64,000 bases of DNA. Source: Mesorhizobium jarvisii (GTDB lineage: Bacteria > Pseudomonadota > Alphaproteobacteria > Rhizobiales > Rhizobiaceae). The position numbers were made by a program, and so were the translations under genes. The notes under the pieces were generated by a model, which saw only the letters and a program-made list of their open reading frames with translations, ran no database searches and was not told the origin of the DNA. The stretch is from positions 248,001-312,000 of the forward strand of contig NZ_QZXA01000001.1 in assembly GCF_003601985.1 (NCBI RefSeq), in the 5' to 3' direction. Below are positions 14,197 to 21,825 of the stretch, piece by piece (within the stretch, counting starts at the first letter, position 1; each line of letters starts with the position of its first letter).

Positions 14197-16062
14197 TCAG
14201 CCGACGAACAGCATCTGGAATTTCTTGGCAGGGGCGCCCTCGTAGGCATGGGCGGCCCCTACAGCCATCGCGAGAGCAACGGCGCAGTCGATCTTGTTGG
14301 TTGCCCGCTCCTTGGCGAGCCAGTAGTTGCCCCAGCGGTCTTCATCGGTGACGGCCGACATCATCGCCGAGATCAGAACCGGGTTGCGTAGGAGCCGGAT
14401 GCGCCCTTCGCTGATGGCGTCTTCAAGCATACGAACTGAGCCTGGCATCCACAGGCCTTCCGGCTTGCGCTTGGCTGCTTCGGCCGCATCCTTCATGGCC
14501 TGGTTCGGCTCGCCCTTTTTCGTCCCACCTTGCGGATGCTCTACGAACTCGACCGAGATCCCTAGCTTTTCGCATTCCGGTTCGAAACCGCGACGAAATG
14601 CATACCGGTCATAGGCCAGACACTTGACCTGGAAATCATGGGCGTATTCCGCGACCGCTTGCGCAACATGGTCGTAGCGGATGCTCAAACCCTTGGGCGC
14701 GTTGATGAAGCCGGCCTTCGCCCATTCTCCGTAGGGCTGCTTGTCCTTTATTGCCCGCGCTTCCATCGTGTCGCCGGGTGTCCATGCCTCAATCCAGGCA
14801 TCGAACGTTGGCTTCAGGACAGATTGGATCTTGCCGTCCCGCTCGGCCTCGACCTCAACTTCTCCGGTCCTGACCACGCAGGCGAGCGCCGTGATGTCCT
14901 TGTTCTGGGAGAGATCGCAGCCCATCCAGATCGACTTGCCGCGGTGCTGTTCCTTTTCAAAACTGGCGATGCATGGCTCGAGCGCGGTGCGCGTCATCCA
15001 TGCCGTTTCAGCATCCGTCCACACGCAGAAGTGGAGCCGTAGAATGTTGTTCAGCTTCGAAGGGATGTCCTTCGCCTGCTTCACGACACCGGCCAGGTAT
15101 TCCTCAGTGATAGTGATGCCGAGCAGTGGGTTGGCCTTCGCCCAGCAGGATGGATCGGTCAACGGGTCATCGCCAACGTCGAGCCCGCAAACAAAACTGA
15201 AGGTGGTGTCGTCTATGATCTCGCCCAGGTAATGGGCGTCATCGTCCTTTGCGTCTCGGTTGCCAGCCGCCACCTTGACGGCATGTTCGTGTTCGTCGCG
15301 GCAGACGCTGGTCCGATCGCTGCCCGAATTCGTGATCATCAATAGCAGCGGTTGCCGGCGAAACTTGAACCCGCGCTCCAGCATTTCGATGATGCCGGAG
15401 TCTGGATGCTCGTGCAGTTCGTCGATGAGCGCGAAATGTGGTCGTGGGCCTGAGCCTGTCTTCTTCGTTTCCCGTGAAACCGGCCTGAAGAATGACCCGT
15501 TTTTCAAATAGGCGAGGTTGAATTCCTTGCCGGCAGAACCGCTGCGCTTGATGCGCTCGTCGAGATCAGGAGACTGGACAACCATCTTGACGGCATCGCG
15601 GAACAGGATGCCCGCCTGCTCCTTGGTGGCGCCGGCCGAGTAAATCTCCGCTCCAGCCTCGCCGTCATAGAGCAGACCGCACAGCCCTATCCCGCCGGCC
15701 ATGGGGGACTTACCGTTGCCCTTCCCCTGCTCGATGTAGGCACGACGGAACCGCCTGGTCCCGTCAACCCGCTTCCAACCGAAGATTGATCCGACAATGA
15801 AGTCCTGGGACGGGTGAAGATTGAAAGCCTGCTTGTCGAACTGGCCTTCGCTGAGCTTCAGCTTGCTCTCGAAAAACTCCTCGATGATGCGGTCACCTTC
15901 GAACCCATCGAAGAAGATGTCATCGCGCTGGATATCGTCCAGGTGGCGGCGGCATGCATTCCTGACATGAGGCCCGGCCACTACATCGCCGGCGACAACC
16001 GCCAGCGCATAGGCCGTGGCCCGATCAGGCGAAGCCGCCGTCTTCCTTTTTGCCCTTGCCAT
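14197..16062 (-). CDS. terL: Terminase large subunit
   Basis: This 621-residue packaging motor shows a Walker A (EQGKGNGKSPMAGG), Walker B with catalytic Glu (HFALIDELHEH), the coupling motif (LLLMITNSGSD) and an RNase H-like nuclease with a first acidic strand (IWMGCDLSQNKD). It cuts and pumps DNA into the prohead. I prefer ATG 16062 (MARAKRKTAAS) over TTG 16098; both overlap TerS. It belongs to the HK97-type Terminase_1 family, consistent with the rest of the head module and with a cos site upstream. Confidence 0.95.
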   Translation of the reverse strand: MARAKRKTAASPDRATAYALAVVAGDVVAGPHVRNACRRHLDDIQRDDIFFDGFEGDRIIEEFFESKLKLSEGQFDKQAFNLHPSQDFIVGSIFGWKRVDGTRRFRRAYIEQGKGNGKSPMAGGIGLCGLLYDGEAGAEIYSAGATKEQAGILFRDAVKMVVQSPDLDERIKRSGSAGKEFNLAYLKNGSFFRPVSRETKKTGSGPRPHFALIDELHEHPDSGIIEMLERGFKFRRQPLLLMITNSGSDRTSVCRDEHEHAVKVAAGNRDAKDDDAHYLGEIIDDTTFSFVCGLDVGDDPLTDPSCWAKANPLLGITITEEYLAGVVKQAKDIPSKLNNILRLHFCVWTDAETAWMTRTALEPCIASFEKEQHRGKSIWMGCDLSQNKDITALACVVRTGEVEVEAERDGKIQSVLKPTFDAWIEAWTPGDTMEARAIKDKQPYGEWAKAGFINAPKGLSIRYDHVAQAVAEYAHDFQVKCLAYDRYAFRRGFEPECEKLGISVEFVEHPQGGTKKGEPNQAMKDAAEAAKRKPEGLWMPGSVRMLEDAISEGRIRLLRNPVLISAMMSAVTDEDRWGNYWLAKERATNKIDCAVALAMAVGAAHAYEGAPAKKFQMLFVG

Positions 16063-16423
16063 CAGATCCGATACGGTTTCGCTCGTCAGTAAGGCCAAGC
16101 TCGCTCATGTAAGCGCGCATCTGCCCGTGCTTCGATGCGGGGAAACTTGTCGGCGCGAAGCGGAACTCCTGCCACAGTTCGCAAAAGGCGATCGCCGCGG
16201 CCTCTTTCGATCCGTCCAGCCATGACGCCGGTTCGATATAGCGTTTCCAGGCCGAAATGCCTTCGCCCTTCAGGGACTTTGGGCGCAAAAGCTTGCCGAA
16301 TTTCGCGCTGGCGTCTTCGGCGATCTTCCTCAGCTTGCTCTCGGTTCCGTGGCGCGTTACGTTCCGCGTTCCGTCTATCAACCTGAGATGTGCTGGCTTT
16401 GGTTTTGCGCCCCGAGATGCCAT
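16025..16423 (-). CDS. terS: Terminase small subunit (P27-like)
   Basis: This 132-residue protein starts with a basic tail (SRGAKPKPAHLRLIDGTRN), as in P27-family small terminases, followed by helical segments (AWKRYIEPASWLDGSKEAAA) that bind cos DNA. It overlaps TerL by 38 bp. Its upstream neighbour across the 198-bp candidate cos region is an HNH nuclease, the usual partner for HK97-like packaging. Confidence 0.85.
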   Translation of the reverse strand: MASRGAKPKPAHLRLIDGTRNVTRHGTESKLRKIAEDASAKFGKLLRPKSLKGEGISAWKRYIEPASWLDGSKEAAAIAFCELWQEFRFAPTSFPASKHGQMRAYMSELGLTDERNRIGSDGKGKKEDGGFA

Positions 16424-16621
16424 TGCAGAATTCCAATCTCAAAACTTTAATCTGCAAAAACGCGAACTTTGGATCGGCGAGCGGTCGGGCTGGTTTTGCT
16501 TTGCTGCACTGCAATACCCCCCCCCCTACCGCACTGCACCATGCCATTTGTGTTGCGACGCACAATGGTTGTGGTTTGAACTGTCGATGTTTGAACGGGT
16601 CAGGGTTGAACGATCGACGAT
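16424..16621. other. Candidate cos/packaging region with C10 tract and iterons
   Basis: This 198-bp gap between TerS and the HNH gene has no convincing ORF. It holds a run of ten C (16517-16526) flanked by two copies of GCACTGCA (16506-16513 and 16531-16538), and three TTGAAC repeats with exactly 15-bp spacing (starting at 16576, 16591, 16606). In HK97- and lambda-like phages cos lies just before terS, with terminase-binding repeats beside it. Assignment as cos is inference from place and pattern. Confidence 0.5.
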
Positions 16622-16948
16622 CTAGCGGTTCGAGGGATGACGTGGGTCTTGCGGCCATCCATCGGCACCGATCTGCGTGCTGAAGCCGAGCTTTTCCTCT
16701 GATTGGATTGGTCCATCATGGCATGGAGCACATGAGGACTCGAATGGACCAGCAAAGAAGGCTGTCTTCTTGGTCTCAGGGTCGACGTGGTGGCATACCG
16801 TGGCGATGGTGATGCGGCCTTGCTTCTTGCACCTGGCACACAGGGGATGCTTGGCTAGCTGCCCTGCCCTGATGCGCTGCCACTGTCCTGTCTTGTAGAG
16901 CTTGCGGTATGCTTCGGCTTCAGGGCTGCGTCTGTCTATGCGTGCCAT
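16622..16948 (-). CDS. HNH endonuclease (packaging-associated)
   Basis: This 108-residue protein has an N-terminal basic helix (EAEAYRKLYKTGQWQRIRAG), a zinc knuckle CARCKKQGRI paired with a second CAPC, and the HNH core TVCHHVDP. Small HNH nucleases next to terS assist terminase in cos cleavage in HK97-like phages. It abuts the small gene at 16949 with no gap and is followed by the candidate cos region. Confidence 0.85.
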   Translation of the reverse strand: MARIDRRSPEAEAYRKLYKTGQWQRIRAGQLAKHPLCARCKKQGRITIATVCHHVDPETKKTAFFAGPFESSCAPCHDGPIQSEEKLGFSTQIGADGWPQDPRHPSNR

Positions 16949-17128
16949 CTACCTGAGAGGGATTGGCCGGTTGATCTGCAGCAACGAGACATCCACGCCT
17001 GCAGCCTTGGCCGCATCATAGACTGCCTTGCTGACGATTACGCGCTGGCCGTTGCACTGGGCCATGAACGACCGAAGCATGGCGTCGCATTCTTGGGGCG
17101 TCTCGGGTGCGAATAGCGGCATGCCCAT
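16949..17128 (-). CDS. Small prophage protein of unknown function
   Basis: I place the start at ATG 17128 (MGMPLFAPETPQEC), giving 59 residues, because AGGTGA lies just upstream as ribosome site and overlaps the stop of the small lipoprotein. A longer frame to 17203 would overlap that lipoprotein gene almost entirely. The C-terminus ends VSLLQINRPIPLR. No family recognised. It directly abuts the HNH gene. Confidence 0.5.
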   Translation of the reverse strand: MGMPLFAPETPQECDAMLRSFMAQCNGQRVIVSKAVYDAAKAAGVDVSLLQINRPIPLR

Positions 17129-17133
17129 GGCGT

Positions 17134-17244
17134 TCACCTGCAGTTCGGGTTTCCCAGCCACTCGCTTTGCGAGCAGTCGTGCTGGAACAACGGGTGAGCG
17201 CATGCCGATAGGGCCAGGATGGCGAGGGCGATCAGGATGCGCAT
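17134..17244 (-). CDS. Very small lipoprotein
   Basis: This 36-residue ORF reads MRILIALAILALSACAHPLF at its start: a short basic end, a hydrophobic stretch and a lipobox LSAC with Cys at residue 15, followed by a 22-residue mature part with two more Cys. It starts 1 bp past the stop codon of the gene before it, and its stop merges with the ribosome site of the next gene. Tiny lipoproteins occur as Rz1-like spanins, but this is not proline-rich and lies away from any lysis cassette visible here. Confidence 0.6.
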   Translation of the reverse strand: MRILIALAILALSACAHPLFQHDCSQSEWLGNPNCR

Positions 17245-17245
17245 G

Positions 17246-17452
17246 TCAACTCTTTCGGTTCGCGACCTCCGCGACTGCCTGCCGAACATCACTCGTCACG
17301 CGCAGGACGATAATGCCGGCCTCGATTGGGGTGTCGTACCCGTCCCCGATCAGCCCGATCTTGGCCTTGAATGTCTGGCCCCAGATGGTGACGTCGACCT
17401 CGACATCGGTAAACCGGATGAAGGTGTCTTTCAGCGGAAGGTCTCCGCCCAT
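17246..17452 (-). CDS. Small prophage protein of unknown function
   Basis: This 68-residue protein begins MGGDLPLKDTFIRFTDVEVD and is mostly beta strands (VTIWGQTFKAKIGLIGDG). The start ATG 17452 shares one base with the stop of the DUF6362-like gene; the longer frame is that gene's shadow. Function not recognised. Confidence 0.55.
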   Translation of the reverse strand: MGGDLPLKDTFIRFTDVEVDVTIWGQTFKAKIGLIGDGYDTPIEAGIIVLRVTSDVRQAVAEVANRKS

Positions 17453-18171
17453 CACGCCGCCTGCTTCCTGCGCTGATGGTCTCGCTGGCGGCGCATCTGG
17501 TTGCGCTTGGCGCTCCACGAAAAGTCGTCTTGATCTGGTGAGAGAACCCTGGCGAAGGCCCCGTCGGCGATCCAGGAATTGATGCAATCCCGCTCGCCAA
17601 TGTCATCGCCCGTTATATCTGCAACATCACTGATTTGAGGGGGGTCTTGCAACAGGCGGATTTGGGCCGATCCGCTATGCTGCGATGCGTTGCGAACCAG
17701 AATGGCTGAAATTTGGGCCAAAGCGCGATCTTTTCTTGCGCGGCCGGTGTTGGGATGGATGCCCTCGACCTTGAAACACCAGCGCCGAAATGACTTGCCA
17801 CCGACCTTGGAGCGAGCCCAGGCGAGCAGCGCGCGCCGCTCATTGTCGTTGCCGACCGAGAGAAGCCATTCGTACAGCGCCTCGAGTTCGCTGATCTCCC
17901 GCGCCGACGGCATGAAGCCGATGCGCTCCCAGAATGCCTTACGCTCGGCCGCCAGCGGGTCTTCGTTGTCATCCAACCAGTCGCCTTGGATGAGCTTGCC
18001 CTTCTTGACGACGCGCTGTTCCCTGGCCTTACCCCATCCGTTCTTGTCTGCTTGGTCATGGACATAGGGAAGCTGCTGCGCTCGCAAGGGCGCCGGCCCC
18101 ACATGCTCATGGCTGGCGCGCTCGATCTCCGCGGCTCGGATGAAGCGTTCTGCTATTTCCCCGATGTTCAT
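17452..18171 (-). CDS. Phage protein resembling DUF6362
   Basis: This 239-residue protein begins MNIGEIAERFIRAAEIERAS and includes the helical segment RRALLAWARSKVGGKSFRRW and KDRALAQISAI, features I associate with the DUF6362 phage family, whose function is unknown. The DNA-binding-like repeat of charged helices and the basic C-terminus (RNQMRRQRDHQRRK) suggest nucleic-acid contact. The start ATG 18171 overlaps the DUF551-like stop by 4 bp; the frame to 18651 is shadow. Confidence 0.6.
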   Translation of the reverse strand: MNIGEIAERFIRAAEIERASHEHVGPAPLRAQQLPYVHDQADKNGWGKAREQRVVKKGKLIQGDWLDDNEDPLAAERKAFWERIGFMPSAREISELEALYEWLLSVGNDNERRALLAWARSKVGGKSFRRWCFKVEGIHPNTGRARKDRALAQISAILVRNASQHSGSAQIRLLQDPPQISDVADITGDDIGERDCINSWIADGAFARVLSPDQDDFSWSAKRNQMRRQRDHQRRKQAA

Positions 18172-18407
18172 GATTCTCTCCAGTGCGTAGGTTCTGGAAC
18201 GCGGTGCTCGCTGTCGATACGCATCCAGCCGGTGGCGTCTTCCACCTCTGCGAATGTTTTGCCGGTAATAGGGTCGGCAAGCGAGCCGAAGCGAACTGTG
18301 CGCCAAACCGCTGGCCCTTCGTAGATTATCGCGCCTTCGTAGACTCGCTTGACATGAACCGTCGAGCCATCCTTTGGGGCAGTTTCGATAGACATCCACT
18401 TCGTCAT
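18168..18407 (-). CDS. DUF551-like protein (first of three)
   Basis: This 79-residue protein carries the DUF551-type opening WMSIETAPKDGSTV and ends with a Trp-containing motif (VPEPTHW). Members occur almost only in phages; the function is not known. Two other proteins with the APKDG motif lie on the rightward arm (20257-20931 and 21371-21655). It is coupled by 4-bp overlaps to both neighbours. Confidence 0.65.
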   Translation of the reverse strand: MTKWMSIETAPKDGSTVHVKRVYEGAIIYEGPAVWRTVRFGSLADPITGKTFAEVEDATGWMRIDSEHRVPEPTHWRES

Positions 18408-18850
18408 GCTGTCCTCCGGCGGTCGTCGAGCAAATCAGGCTGATCCGCCCATTTCCCGAACCGCTTATATAGCCTCTCCTGCACCATGCCGGCCAGCGCC
18501 GGTCTGATCTTGACGAAGCCGCGCAACTGCTGGGCAACGAACTGAAGCTCGCCGACGGGTGCAGCATCCCATACCTCAAACCAGTCGGTTGGCCGCTCAT
18601 GGTAGACCTTGGCATAGGCACGCAACAGGTCAGAGGCCGCCCACAGACCACTTTCGTCGAGCAGCGCCTTGTTGTTCGCGGTCTCGGCCAAGGTGCGCAT
18701 GACGGCCCGCGCGTGGTGCATGCCGAAGCGCTCGATGATGCGATGGATGGATGCGACGGCGCGCGTCTGGCCTATGTCGGGATAGCGGTTCGCCGGCACG
18801 ATCTCGATGCCGAATTCCTGACAGAGTGCGGTGACGCGCGGATCGATCAT
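18404..18850 (-). CDS. Conserved rhizobial prophage protein
   Basis: This 148-residue helical protein has RAVASIHRIIERFGMHHARAV followed by a TLAETANNKALLDE segment, a pattern I know from rhizobial prophages next to DnaA-like genes, without a known function. It is coupled by 4-bp overlaps to the DnaA-like gene upstream and the DUF551-like gene downstream, so it may belong to the replication module. Confidence 0.55.
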   Translation of the reverse strand: MIDPRVTALCQEFGIEIVPANRYPDIGQTRAVASIHRIIERFGMHHARAVMRTLAETANNKALLDESGLWAASDLLRAYAKVYHERPTDWFEVWDAAPVGELQFVAQQLRGFVKIRPALAGMVQERLYKRFGKWADQPDLLDDRRRTA

Positions 18851-19230
18851 GCGAGACCTCGCTTGCGCAACGCCGCCAGGGCCGATGTATGATCGCGCCT
18901 GAACAGCCTGCCGAGTTGGTTGAGCGACATCGAGGGCCGCGCGGTCTTTACCGCCGCAACGGCGTCAAACCTAGCCTCGATGACGTTGCGCCTACGGCTC
19001 TTGCCGATGATATCCGCGAATTTCAGGCCGTGCTTGCGCGCGATATCGGCGATAATGGTCTGGGCTTCGGTGCGCGGGATGACCAGCCGCACCACGTTGT
19101 CCGCCACGGGGACGGCCACCAGCGCGATCTCTTCCCTCACCGCCTCAATGGCCGCGATGGGCTGTCCTCGCTCGCTGGCGCGTCTGGCTATGCCTGCCAT
19201 GGTGCGGGAGTAGGCGTAGAGCTTGCTCAC
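18847..19230 (-). CDS. DnaA domain IV-like DNA-binding protein
   Basis: This 127-residue protein ends in a helix-turn-helix that resembles the DnaA box-binding domain IV (SLNQLGRLFRRDHTSALAAL), including the Asp-His-Thr segment that reads the DnaA box. Upstream is IIADIARKHGLKFADIIGKS, again DnaA-like. It has no AAA+ ATPase domain. It may recruit or compete with host DnaA at phage replication sites, or repress transcription. The N-terminal part (residues 1-50) is unassigned. Confidence 0.75.
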   Translation of the reverse strand: MSKLYAYSRTMAGIARRASERGQPIAAIEAVREEIALVAVPVADNVVRLVIPRTEAQTIIADIARKHGLKFADIIGKSRRRNVIEARFDAVAAVKTARPSMSLNQLGRLFRRDHTSALAALRKRGLA

Positions 19231-19421
19231 TTCGCCTCCCCGACATCATCGAAAGTGAATTTCTGCCCTTCAGGGCCAAAGCAGCCGGCGCCGATATGGT
19301 CCTTGTAAAGCTTCAGTTCGATGACGGTCCGCTTGCATTGCGCCTCGGTCATCTGGGTTTGCTTCACGTCCGATATCCCCGTGAAGCCGCCGATTACGAT
19401 GATGAGAGCCCAAGTCGTCAT
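19227..19421 (-). CDS. Small secreted or membrane-anchored protein
   Basis: This 64-residue protein has a hydrophobic N-terminus (TTWALIIVIGGFTGI) that could be a signal or anchor and a short polar remainder with two cysteines (QCKRTVIELKLY; AGCFGPEG). It is linked to both neighbours by 4-bp overlaps. No family recognised. Confidence 0.5.
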   Translation of the reverse strand: MTTWALIIVIGGFTGISDVKQTQMTEAQCKRTVIELKLYKDHIGAGCFGPEGQKFTFDDVGEAK

Positions 19422-19753
19422 GCCGATTTCCTCCGTTCAACTCGCACCTGACGCCCGCGCACGATCACGGCCCCCAGCGCCTGTTCCTGCTCTGCCGCGC
19501 GCTGTGCTGCTTTCTGTTCGTGCCAGGCAGCGATTCCGAGCACGTCGCGGGCCTCAGTGATTTCGCCCCGAATTGGCGGGTTGAGGCGCGCGCGGACGTA
19601 TTCCTTGGCCGCTTCAAGCGCTCTTCCCGCTGTCGGATATGGCTCGCAGCCTGGAATGAACCGGAAGGGCTGGCTATCAAACAGGCGGTAGCTGCCGCGA
19701 TATCCGCCACGGACGGGCACGGCGTTGAATTCGGGCAGGAAGCAGCCGGTCAT
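19418..19753 (-). CDS. Prophage protein of unknown function
   Basis: This 111-residue protein starts MTGCFLPEFNAVPVRGGYRG, with an aromatic/Gly-rich head, then a helix (AGRALEAAKEYVRARL) and an Ala/Gln/Glu helical tail ending in basic residues. The start ATG 19753 overlaps the winged-helix gene stop by 4 bp, so the longer frame is shadow. No function recognised. Confidence 0.5.
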   Translation of the reverse strand: MTGCFLPEFNAVPVRGGYRGSYRLFDSQPFRFIPGCEPYPTAGRALEAAKEYVRARLNPPIRGEITEARDVLGIAAWHEQKAAQRAAEQEQALGAVIVRGRQVRVERRKSA

Positions 19754-20052
19754 GGCAGCGCCTCCAGATGGTAGCCCTCGGTGCCCGGCCCTGATCTCGC
19801 CTTTGGAATCGTCCAACCTAGCCTGGGCAATTTCTTCCGCAGCCGGATCATGATGACCGATATCGTCACGCCCGGATTGTCAGGGCCGCCGCCGGCTTCG
19901 TTGCTGTAGAGGATGTCCGCGAGCCGATCCCTGGTGATCGACCGTGGATATGCCCGCACCAAGATTTCCACGATGCGACGCTCAATCGGGCCAAGCGATG
20001 CGCTCGACAGTCCCTCTATCGGCGCGCGGGGCGGCGAGCCGGTGTTGACCAA
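19750..20052 (-). CDS. Winged-helix DNA-binding protein (OmpR C-terminal-like)
   Basis: This 100-residue protein is almost entirely a winged helix like the OmpR/PhoB effector domain: PIERRIVEILVRAYPRSITR, DRLADILY, then the recognition helix VTISVIMIRLRKKLPRLGW and a C-terminal wing. It is the first gene of the leftward arm and thus a candidate early regulator. Only a TTG (20052) starts the frame after a stop codon, and the first 10-15 residues are encoded antisense to a truncated HNH gene. The N-terminus may have been altered by recombination. Confidence 0.65.
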   Translation of the reverse strand: MVNTGSPPRAPIEGLSSASLGPIERRIVEILVRAYPRSITRDRLADILYSNEAGGGPDNPGVTISVIMIRLRKKLPRLGWTIPKARSGPGTEGYHLEALP

Positions 20053-20260
20053 CGCTCAGGTGCTTTGCAAAGTCTGCCACACCGAAAAGTCTGGCGACGA
20101 CATCCGCCGCACCAGGAAGGCTGACAAGCAGCGCGACAAGGCCAGCGGCGCCATCAAGCCAGCCGGCAAGCTTCGCGGCCCATCATTCGCCCAATCACCG
20201 AAACCCAAGCGCGAACGGCCTCAATTGCCCGCGCGCAGCCTTTTCAGGAGCGCATCATGA
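20039..20260 (+). pseudogene. 3' fragment of an HNH endonuclease gene
   Basis: The rightward frame reads LTNAQVLCKVCHTEKSGDDI then RRTRKADKQRDKASGAIKP and a Pro/Arg-rich tail. This closely resembles the C-terminal end of phage HNH endonucleases, where LxNxxVLCxxCHxxKT completes the fold. No HNH-like N-terminal half precedes it: upstream the frame is antisense to the winged-helix gene. The stop overlaps the next gene's ATG (ATGA), preserving an old operon junction. The fragment marks a recombination joint. Confidence 0.7.
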
Positions 20261-20931
20261 GCGGAGAGACGAAGACACTCGAAGCCCTTGCCCGAGCCTA
20301 TGACCGCGAAGACGCCTCACAGCGTGGCGAGCCCGATCCTTGGGACGACGGCGCCGAAGATCCTATCTGGCGCGCTGAACGCCTCGCCTGTGCCAAAGCA
20401 GCGATGCAGGCGATCAGCACCCCTATAGCAGCGGGTGGCGGAGAGGCGACTGCCAGCGCGGTATTCGACGCTATCAGGCCCTATGTCCGCGACTTCGTGG
20501 ATTTCGACCTAGTGCGACACGTCCTCCGCGAAGCCCTTTCCACCCCCGCATCTGGAGGACTGGCGGTGAAGGCGCTGCGCGACGCGATGCGGCAGGCAAT
20601 GGACATTTATCAAGCCGATGCGGAGTCGGATATCGGCGAGGCCATGTTCATGGTTTTGCACACCGCGCTCTCTTCCCTCGACCGCACCACCCTTCCTACG
20701 GCGGAAGGATGGCAGACAATGGACAGCGCGCCGAAGGACGGGACGGCGATAATCGGCTCGAATGACGATGAAACAGCCTACATCTGCGCTTGGGTCGCTG
20801 ACGACGCCGAGGGCAATGGTGACTGGCTGGCATATGGGTCAGACGTAGTAAACCCTCGCCGCTGGATACCTGTGCCGTCTGGAAAAGTGATGATCCGCGC
20901 ATTCGTAGCCCCTTCTAATGGAGCCCAGTAA
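20257..20931 (+). CDS. Prophage protein with C-terminal DUF551-like domain
   Basis: This 224-residue protein has a charged N-terminal half with helices, including REDASQRGEPDPWDDGAEDP and an AERLACAKAAMQAI helix. It ends in a DUF551-like module: GWQTMDSAPKDGTAIIG and RRWIPVPSG. It is the first intact gene of the rightward arm and starts inside the HNH remnant's stop (ATGA). The function of this domain is unknown; its repeat in three neighbouring genes suggests a family specific to this phage type. Confidence 0.6.
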   Translation: MSGETKTLEALARAYDREDASQRGEPDPWDDGAEDPIWRAERLACAKAAMQAISTPIAAGGGEATASAVFDAIRPYVRDFVDFDLVRHVLREALSTPASGGLAVKALRDAMRQAMDIYQADAESDIGEAMFMVLHTALSSLDRTTLPTAEGWQTMDSAPKDGTAIIGSNDDETAYICAWVADDAEGNGDWLAYGSDVVNPRRWIPVPSGKVMIRAFVAPSNGAQ

Positions 20932-21374
20932 TGGCCGACGACCTGATCGAGAGACTGCGGGACGCTGTCACGCACGAAGGCAATATTACCTTCACCGAAT
21001 ACGAATCCATCGTTCGCGAAGCCGCCGACGCCCTCGCCGCCAAGGACAAAGCACTGGAGGAATTGAGGGCGGAACTGGAGGCATTGAAGCGCGAGAACAA
21101 ATCGCTTTCGGCTGAGATCGATGCTCTGGAGGAGGAAGGCTGCGGCGTCGATGACGATATCCGCAAACTGAATACCCGCGCCGAGGCCGCAGAATCCCAA
21201 CTGGAGATGGCTAGGAAGGCGCTGGAGCCGTTTGCGCGGGAGGCCGAAGTGTGGGGCGGCTATGATGAGACCGAAGCTCTCGTAGAGGGTTGGAATGGCG
21301 GCCCCGCCTCACAATTGACAGTCGCCCATCTCCGTGCCGCCGCCCGCGCCCAGGCTGATGGAGAGACGCCATGA
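20931..21374 (+). CDS. Coiled-coil prophage protein
   Basis: This 147-residue protein has a long predicted coiled coil (about residues 32-95; KDKALEELRAELEALKRENK) flanked by short helical ends. The start shares a base with the previous stop (TAATG) and the end overlaps the next start by 4 bp. Similar small coiled-coil proteins are common in early phage operons with no assigned function. Confidence 0.55.
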   Translation: MADDLIERLRDAVTHEGNITFTEYESIVREAADALAAKDKALEELRAELEALKRENKSLSAEIDALEEEGCGVDDDIRKLNTRAEAAESQLEMARKALEPFAREAEVWGGYDETEALVEGWNGGPASQLTVAHLRAAARAQADGETP

Positions 21375-21655
21375 GCGAGACAGACGCAAACGGATGGCTT
21401 GATATCAGCACGGCGCCAAAGGATGGCACCCGTGTGATCTTGGCCGTCCCCCACTACGAATCCGGCTGGAATATCGGTGAGGCATATTTCGACGCCTCGA
21501 ACCCGGAAGATGGTGACTGGTGGTGGGCGGGTTCAAGCGCTGGCGATTATTGGGCGTCACCGCTGCGCGAATGCAACCATCATCCGCCATCTCATTGGCA
21601 GCCATTGCCGAATCCGCCCGTCCCCAACCCTCCCTCAGAGGGGGAGACACGGTGA
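21371..21655 (+). CDS. DUF551-like protein (third copy)
   Basis: This 94-residue protein contains the DUF551 signature GWLDISTAPKDGTRVILAV, a Trp-rich middle (EDGDWWWAGSSAGDYW) and the terminal SHWQPLP. It is the best match to the family among the three copies in this prophage. The gene is coupled by 4-bp overlaps to both neighbours. Confidence 0.65.
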   Translation: MSETDANGWLDISTAPKDGTRVILAVPHYESGWNIGEAYFDASNPEDGDWWWAGSSAGDYWASPLRECNHHPPSHWQPLPNPPVPNPPSEGETR

Positions 21656-21825
21656 CAAAAGCTCTCGCGCTCTCGCAACGGGAGGCCCGGACATTGCTGC
21701 GCGCGGCCGAGGCGGAGCGCGGGATTATCGAAGTCAAGATAGGCGACAAGGTTTTCCGCCTTATCCCCGAATGTTTCGCACAGGAAACTCCCAAGGTTGA
21801 CGGCAAGGAAAAGGGCTACTTCTGA
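21652..21825 (+). CDS. Small protein upstream of integrase
   Basis: This 57-residue ORF starts at GTG 21652, overlapping the previous stop as GTGA, and its stop shares a base with the integrase start. The sequence TKALALSQREARTLLRAAEA then IIEVKIGDKVFRLIP suggests a helix followed by a beta strand. Its position matches that of an excisionase, but no winged-helix Xis motif is evident, so the role is open. Confidence 0.55.
   Translation: MTKALALSQREARTLLRAAEAERGIIEVKIGDKVFRLIPECFAQETPKVDGKEKGYF

Noticed and set aside
16096..16098. TTG 16098 as TerL start
   Set aside because: It adds only 12 residues without family similarity and increases overlap with TerS; ATG 16062 is sufficient.
16949..17203. 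Longer 84-residue version of the small gene before HNH
   Set aside because: It would overlap the lipoprotein gene over most of its length; the internal ATG at 17128 has a good ribosome site.
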